Under the pieces are notes generated by a model. The model did no database searches and had not been told where the DNA came from. It saw only the letters and a list, made by a program, of their open reading frames with translations. From Actinomycetota bacterium (lineage in GTDB: Bacteria; Actinomycetota; Humimicrobiia; Humimicrobiales; Humimicrobiaceae), in assembly GCA_014360385.1 (NCBI GenBank), contig JACIXO010000082.1, positions 1 through 6,217 on the forward strand: a stretch of DNA of 6,217 nucleotides, read 5' to 3'. Shown piece by piece: positions 5,130 to 6,217 of this stretch (position 1 is its first letter; each line of letters opens with the position of its first letter). A program made the translations under genes and the position numbers.

Positions 5130-6217
5130 GTGGAAAACGTTAATTTCTTGCTTCCAAAAGTTTCGGTGGTAATTGTAAATTACAACGGAGAAAAGTATAT
5201 AAAAAATTGCATAGAAAGTATAGGCAAAGTTAACTATGATAGCCAAAAAATCGAAATAGTAGTAATAGACAACGGTTCTAATGATAACTCAGTAAATCTT
5301 ATCAGAGAAAATTTTCCTCAAGTTACATTAATCACTAACAAAAAAAATATAGGCTTTGCTCCTGCAGTTAATATGGGAGCAAGGGCAGCAAGCGGCAAAT
5401 ATGTTGCTATTATAAATAATGACATTGTAGTTGATAGAAACTGGCTTATTGAACTTGTAAAGGCGGTAAATGGGGATAGCGAGGTTGTTTGTGCAGGCTC
5501 TAAGGTGCTAAATGCTGATGGCACAAAGATAGATTTTGTTGGAGGAATGGTAAATTTTGAAGGAAAAGGTTTTCAGATTGATTATGGAAAACCTGTGTCC
5601 GAGGATATCCATAATCAAGAAATGTACTATTTATTTGCAAATGGTAGCTCTATGTTAGTAGATAGGGAAGTGTTTTTGGAAGTAGGTGGCTTTGATGAAG
5701 ATTTCTTTGCTTATTACGAGGATGTAGATTTTGGGTGGAGATTGTGGGTGCTTGGCTACAAGGTAGTTTTTGTTCCCACTTCCATTGTTTACCATGTTCA
5801 TCATGGAACTTCTAAGGCTTTTAGTGAAGATAAGTTAAGGTTTTTGAAGGAAAGAAACTCTCTATATTCAGTCTTTAAGAATTATGATGATGAAAATTTA
5901 GCCAGGACACTTTCAGCTTCGCTTGCCAGTGTTTTTAACAGGGTTTTTGTGGATTTTAAGTTTGATTATAAGAACTATTATAGATTTGACATAATAGACT
6001 CAGGAATACCTGCATGCTCAGGTATCCAAACGGTGGGGGGGGAAGAAGAAGAGACAAGGACAGAAACAGAAGCAGGGAGTTCTGAATCAAATTCAGGGGA
6101 TGTTTCAGAAGAAAAGAGAGTTTCTGAAGAGATTGACAATTTAAAACTGTCAAAAGAGCCTCTTTCTTCTCTTATGGCTGTAAAGGATTTTCTTGACAAT
6201 CTTCCAAAACTAATAGA
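5130..6217 (+). CDS. GT2-family glycosyltransferase, 3' end beyond window
   Basis: The frame opens with GTG at 5130, eight bases after AAAGGAG (5115-5121), and runs for 362 codons to the window edge without a stop. It is a GT-A fold enzyme of the rhamnosyltransferase-like (WbbL-type) GT2 group. Visible motifs are VSVVIVNYNG (11-20), DNGSNDNS (47-54), NIGFAPAVNMG (73-83), the metal-binding NND (96-98), VGGFDEDFF, EDVD (197-200) and YHVHHG. Such enzymes transfer a sugar from a nucleotide donor to a growing surface polysaccharide on the cytoplasmic side of the membrane. From about residue 290 an unusual hydrophilic stretch follows, rich in Glu, Ser and Thr, starting with a palindrome-encoded SGIPACSGIQ and a G8 run, to about 336. 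The GT2 core resembles the GT2 half of the leftward fusion gene, suggesting a shared glycan locus. Donor and acceptor are unknown. Confidence 0.93.
   Translation, partial: MENVNFLLPKVSVVIVNYNGEKYIKNCIESIGKVNYDSQKIEIVVIDNGSNDNSVNLIRENFPQVTLITNKKNIGFAPAVNMGARAASGKYVAIINNDIVVDRNWLIELVKAVNGDSEVVCAGSKVLNADGTKIDFVGGMVNFEGKGFQIDYGKPVSEDIHNQEMYYLFANGSSMLVDREVFLEVGGFDEDFFAYYEDVDFGWRLWVLGYKVVFVPTSIVYHVHHGTSKAFSEDKLRFLKERNSLYSVFKNYDDENLARTLSASLASVFNRVFVDFKFDYKNYYRFDIIDSGIPACSGIQTVGGEEEETRTETEAGSSESNSGDVSEEKRVSEEIDNLKLSKEPLSSLMAVKDFLDNLPKLI
6003..6027. repeat. REP-like palindrome inserted in frame in the GT2 gene
   Basis: GG(A)ATACCTG and CAGGTATCC form a 9-bp stem with one bulged base around the loop CATGCT. 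The coding frame gives SGIPACSGIQ, which resembles the IPAxAGM-type peptides typically produced when a common class of bacterial REP palindromes (GGATTCC...GGAAT-like) is read through. The link to that class is inferred from the peptide and the stem shape. Confidence 0.6.
6035..6042. repeat. Run of eight G within the GT2 coding sequence
   Basis: Eight consecutive G follow the palindrome by seven bases. It is the longest G/C homopolymer in the window. In some bacteria such runs in surface-glycan genes switch frame by slippage. A one-base change here would cut the protein within the hydrophilic insertion, after the complete GT2 catalytic core. Confidence 0.7.

Noticed and set aside
5318..5524. 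Minus-strand frame of 68 codons
   Set aside because: It is antisense to the catalytic core of the GT2 gene and shows no independent signals.
5956..6199. Two minus-strand frames near the right end
   Set aside because: Both are antisense to the GT2 gene; their open length comes from its purine-rich insertion.

Overview
This window comes from an AT-rich bacterium. Bacterial features include a consensus sigma70-type promoter (TTGACA-N17-TAAAAT), AGGAGG ribosome binding sites, an HD-GYP remnant and a VapBC module. The species cannot be named from this sequence. Gene content (MPRGDGTGPMG-type protein, TA modules, surface glycosyltransferases) would fit an anaerobic or thermophilic lineage, but that is a weak inference.

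Layout: two glycosyltransferase genes, both cut by the window edges, enclose a 2.7 kb patch of small accessory genes and gene debris. On the left (1-2403, minus strand) is a fused GT4-GT2 glycosyltransferase that runs off the window. Next to its start is a short tandem repeat that places stop codons in all three frames. It is followed by a small helical protein (2488-2763, minus) that resembles antitoxins, with a 30-codon overlapping reading frame that may be the stub of a lost partner. A mostly empty AT-rich spacer (2764-3018) then leads to a good promoter (3019-3047) and a VapBC-type pair. The VapB antitoxin (3093-3365) is intact. The PIN-domain toxin (3365-3801) keeps all its acidic residues but needs two +1 frame corrections, both at proline CCC-N sites. 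Behind it lies a decayed PAS/HD-GYP phosphodiesterase (about 3891-4274), cut off just after its HD motif at an inverted repeat.

On the minus strand, 4397-4843 encodes a DUF5320-like glycine/aromatic-rich protein with a coiled-coil tail. Its control region is the best regulatory signal in the window: a consensus promoter with one TGAAC-N4-GTTCA palindrome filling the 17-bp spacer and a second at the predicted transcription start. This layout points to tight repression by a dimeric regulator, and the site matches the known ArsR/SmtB operator pattern. To its right, two 30-nt direct repeats precede a GTG-started GT2 glycosyltransferase (5130 to the window end). This gene carries a hydrophilic insertion that begins with a REP-like palindrome and a run of eight G.

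How the parts relate: the two glycosyltransferases probably belong to one surface-polysaccharide or glycoprotein locus, interrupted by TA modules and decayed signalling genes. The DUF5320 gene looks like an independent, ligand-controlled unit. I see no rRNA, tRNA, intact insertion sequence, integrase or convincing CRISPR array.
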